DNA of 64,000 nucleotides from Candidatus Tenderia electrophaga (GTDB lineage: Bacteria; Pseudomonadota; Gammaproteobacteria; Tenderiales; Tenderiaceae), in contig CP013099.1 in assembly GCA_001447805.1 (NCBI GenBank), positions 1,860,001 through 1,924,000 of the forward strand, written 5' to 3'. This document shows positions 62,256-64,000 of the stretch, piece by piece. The notes under the pieces were generated by a model. That model saw only the letters and a list, made by a program, of their open reading frames with translations. It was not told the DNA's origin and did no database searches. Numbering within the stretch: position 1 is the stretch's first letter; the number at the start of each line of letters is the position of its first letter. A program made the position numbers and the translations under genes.

Positions 62256-64000
62256 TTATGACGACTTGCGCGTCCTCAGGTGCCATTCGCACAGTAGCCG
62301 CACCTGCTTCGGTGTATAGCCTTTCGATACCATCCGGTCGACGAACTCCTGATGCTTTTTATGTTCCTCGGTAGACGACTTGGCGCTGAAGGAGATCACC
62401 GGCAGAATATCTTCCGTGGTGGAAAACATTTTGGTCTCAATTACCGAGCGCATCTTTTCGTAGCTGGTCCAGGCCGGATTCTTACCGGCATTATTCGCCC
62501 GGGCGCGCAGGGTGAAATTGACGATCTCGTTGCGAAAATCCTTAGGATTACTGATGCCGGCCGGTTTCTCGATCTTCTCCAACTCATCATTAAGGGCCGC
62601 ACGGTCAAGCATTTCGCCGGTGTCCGGGTCGCGGTACTCGGAATCCTGGATCCAATAATCCGCATATGTGACGTAACGGTCGAAGATGTTCTGACCAAAC
62701 TCGGCATACGATTCGAGATAGGCCGTCTGCAATTCCTTGGTCAGTGATTCGGCGTAATTAGGTGCCAGGTAGCCCTTCAGGTACGACAGATACCTGTCCT
62801 TGACTTCAGGGGGGTACTGTTCCTGTTCCACCTGCTGCTCCAAAATATAGAGCAGATGCACCGGGTTGGCCGCCACCTCAGAGTGATCGTAGTTGAATAC
62901 CTTGGACAGGATCTTAAAGGCGAAGCGGGTGGACAGACCCGTCATGCCTTCATCCGGGCCGGCTGCGTCTTTGTATTCCTGCAGCGACTTGGCCTTGGGG
63001 TCCACGTCCTTCAAATTCTCACCGTCGTAGATGCGCATCTTGGAATAGATACTGGAGTTCTCCGGCTCTTTTAGCCGGGTGAGTACGGCAAACTGGGCCA
63101 TCATTTCCAGAGTGTCGGGTGCGCAGGGGGACTCGCGCAGCGAGCTGCTCTTCAACAGTTTCTGGTATATCTTCACCTCTTCGGAGACACGCAGGCAATA
63201 CGGCACCTTGACTATATAGATGCGGTCGAGAAAGGCTTCGTTGTTTTTGTTGTTCTTGAACGACAGCCACTCGGATTCATTGGAGTGGGCCAGGATGACG
63301 CCGTTGAAGGGGATGGCGGGGAAACCCTCGGTGCCTTTGTAGTTGCCTTCCTGGGTAGCGGTGAGCAGCGGGTGCAGCACCTTGATGGGTGCCTTGAACA
63401 TTTCCACGAATTCCAGCAAGCCCTGATTGGCCAGGCACAGACCGCCGGAGTAGCTGTAGGCGTCCGGGTCGTCCTGCGAGAACTGCTCAAGCTTGCGGAT
63501 ATCCACTTTACCGACCAGTGATGAGATATCCTGATTGTTTTCGTCGCCGGGCTCAGTTTTGGCCACAGCGATTTGTTGCAGCACGGACGGCTTCATACGC
63601 ACTACCCTGAACTTGGACAGGTCGCCATTGAACTCATGCAGACGTTTGATCGCCCACGGTGACATGACGCCGGGCAGGTAGCGGCGATGAATACCGTAAT
63701 CCTCCTCCAGGATGCGGCCGTCTTCTTCCGGTGAAAACAGTCCCAGCGGTGATTCGTTCACCGGTGATCCCTTGATGGCATAGAAAGGGACCTTCTCCAT
63801 CAAGGATTTAAGTTTTTCCGCGAGCGAGGATTTGCCGCCGCCGACTGGGCCGAGCAGGTACAGAATCTGCTTTTTCTCTTCCAGGCCCTGGGCGGCATGC
63901 TTGTAGAACGAGACGATCTGTTCGATGGTCTCTTCCATGCCGTAAAATTCTTTGAAAGCGGGGTAGATCTTGATGACCTTGTTGGAGAACATCCGGCTCA
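62256..64000 (-). CDS. prkA: PrkA family serine protein kinase (YeaG), 5' end outside window
   Basis: The frame is open to the right edge. At least 578 residues are visible, against about 640 for full-length PrkA, so roughly 60 N-terminal residues are missing. The AAA-like domain has Walker A LLGPVGGGKSSLAEK; GVILAHSNESEWLSFK and the C-terminal PrkA domain (KHQEFVDRMVSKGYTPKQVR) are typical. It heads the prkA-yeaH-spoVR operon and probably phosphorylates stress-related targets. Confidence 0.95.
   Translation of the reverse strand, partial: SRMFSNKVIKIYPAFKEFYGMEETIEQIVSFYKHAAQGLEEKKQILYLLGPVGGGKSSLAEKLKSLMEKVPFYAIKGSPVNESPLGLFSPEEDGRILEEDYGIHRRYLPGVMSPWAIKRLHEFNGDLSKFRVVRMKPSVLQQIAVAKTEPGDENNQDISSLVGKVDIRKLEQFSQDDPDAYSYSGGLCLANQGLLEFVEMFKAPIKVLHPLLTATQEGNYKGTEGFPAIPFNGVILAHSNESEWLSFKNNKNNEAFLDRIYIVKVPYCLRVSEEVKIYQKLLKSSSLRESPCAPDTLEMMAQFAVLTRLKEPENSSIYSKMRIYDGENLKDVDPKAKSLQEYKDAAGPDEGMTGLSTRFAFKILSKVFNYDHSEVAANPVHLLYILEQQVEQEQYPPEVKDRYLSYLKGYLAPNYAESLTKELQTAYLESYAEFGQNIFDRYVTYADYWIQDSEYRDPDTGEMLDRAALNDELEKIEKPAGISNPKDFRNEIVNFTLRARANNAGKNPAWTSYEKMRSVIETKMFSTTEDILPVISFSAKSSTEEHKKHQEFVDRMVSKGYTPKQVRLLCEWHLRTRKSS

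Overview
The window looks like the chromosome of a gammaproteobacterium. The best evidence is the run uvrC - pgsA - tRNA-Gly(GCC) - tRNA-Cys(GCA) - tRNA-Leu(UAA), which matches the E. coli order uvrC-pgsA-glyW-cysT-leuZ. The prkA-yeaH-spoVR operon, csiV, and nagZ next to a methylthioinosine phosphorylase agree with this. I cannot name the genus.

Region 1 (1-28,967) is a surface-glycan (O-antigen or capsule type) cluster, all on the + strand. From 1 to about 23.9 kb it is clearly AT-rich and looks acquired. It holds pseudaminic-acid genes (pseG, pseH, pseI), a second nonulosonate synthase fused to a degenerate cytidylyltransferase, a glycosyltransferase fused to a divergent NeuA-like domain, a NodU-type carbamoyltransferase, two sulfotransferases, asnB, a Wzy/ligase-type membrane protein and several glycosyltransferases. 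The complete UDP-L-FucNAc pathway (fnlA, fnlB, fnlC) plus wbuB follows. From about 24 kb the DNA is GC-richer and carries wbpV, wbpL, wbpM and galU, which supply the initiating sugar, load it on undecaprenyl phosphate and make UDP-glucose. No flippase (Wzx) is in the window. A Wzz-type chain-length regulator lies apart at 37.0-37.9 kb.

Region 2 (29-34.5 kb) is accessory: a MITE-like element, a DUF4143 ATPase preceded by twin palindromes, an Uma2-type nuclease, cysM, an IS4-family remnant cut by a complete IS3-family element, and a small DUF559 nuclease. Region 3 (34.5-51.5 kb) is mostly housekeeping: rlmD, a quinone oxidoreductase, wzz, CYTH, a peptide ABC importer without its ATPases that encloses a YkuD-family gene, nagZ, a di-haem peroxidase, hpt, a methylthioinosine phosphorylase, csiV, def, a family-5 uracil-DNA glycosylase, uvrC and pgsA. 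From 28.9 to 48.4 kb the gaps after genes are filled with an oriented C-rich/G-rich palindromic repeat, often as inverted pairs like REP/BIME elements. In one operon the repeats run in frame through a 140-codon ORF.

Region 4 (51.6-52.6 kb) is the most striking part. The tRNA-Leu(UAA) gene is split inside its anticodon by a 596-nt group I intron, at the position used by the cyanobacterial and plastid tRNA-Leu(UAA) introns. The intron carries a decayed HNH homing-endonuclease gene on the opposite strand. Region 5 (52.7-64 kb) holds an M1-family metallopeptidase, a gap with a cluster of DnaA boxes, a ChaN-PDZ protein, a hybrid sensor kinase, and the convergent prkA-yeaH-spoVR operon, whose prkA runs off the right edge.
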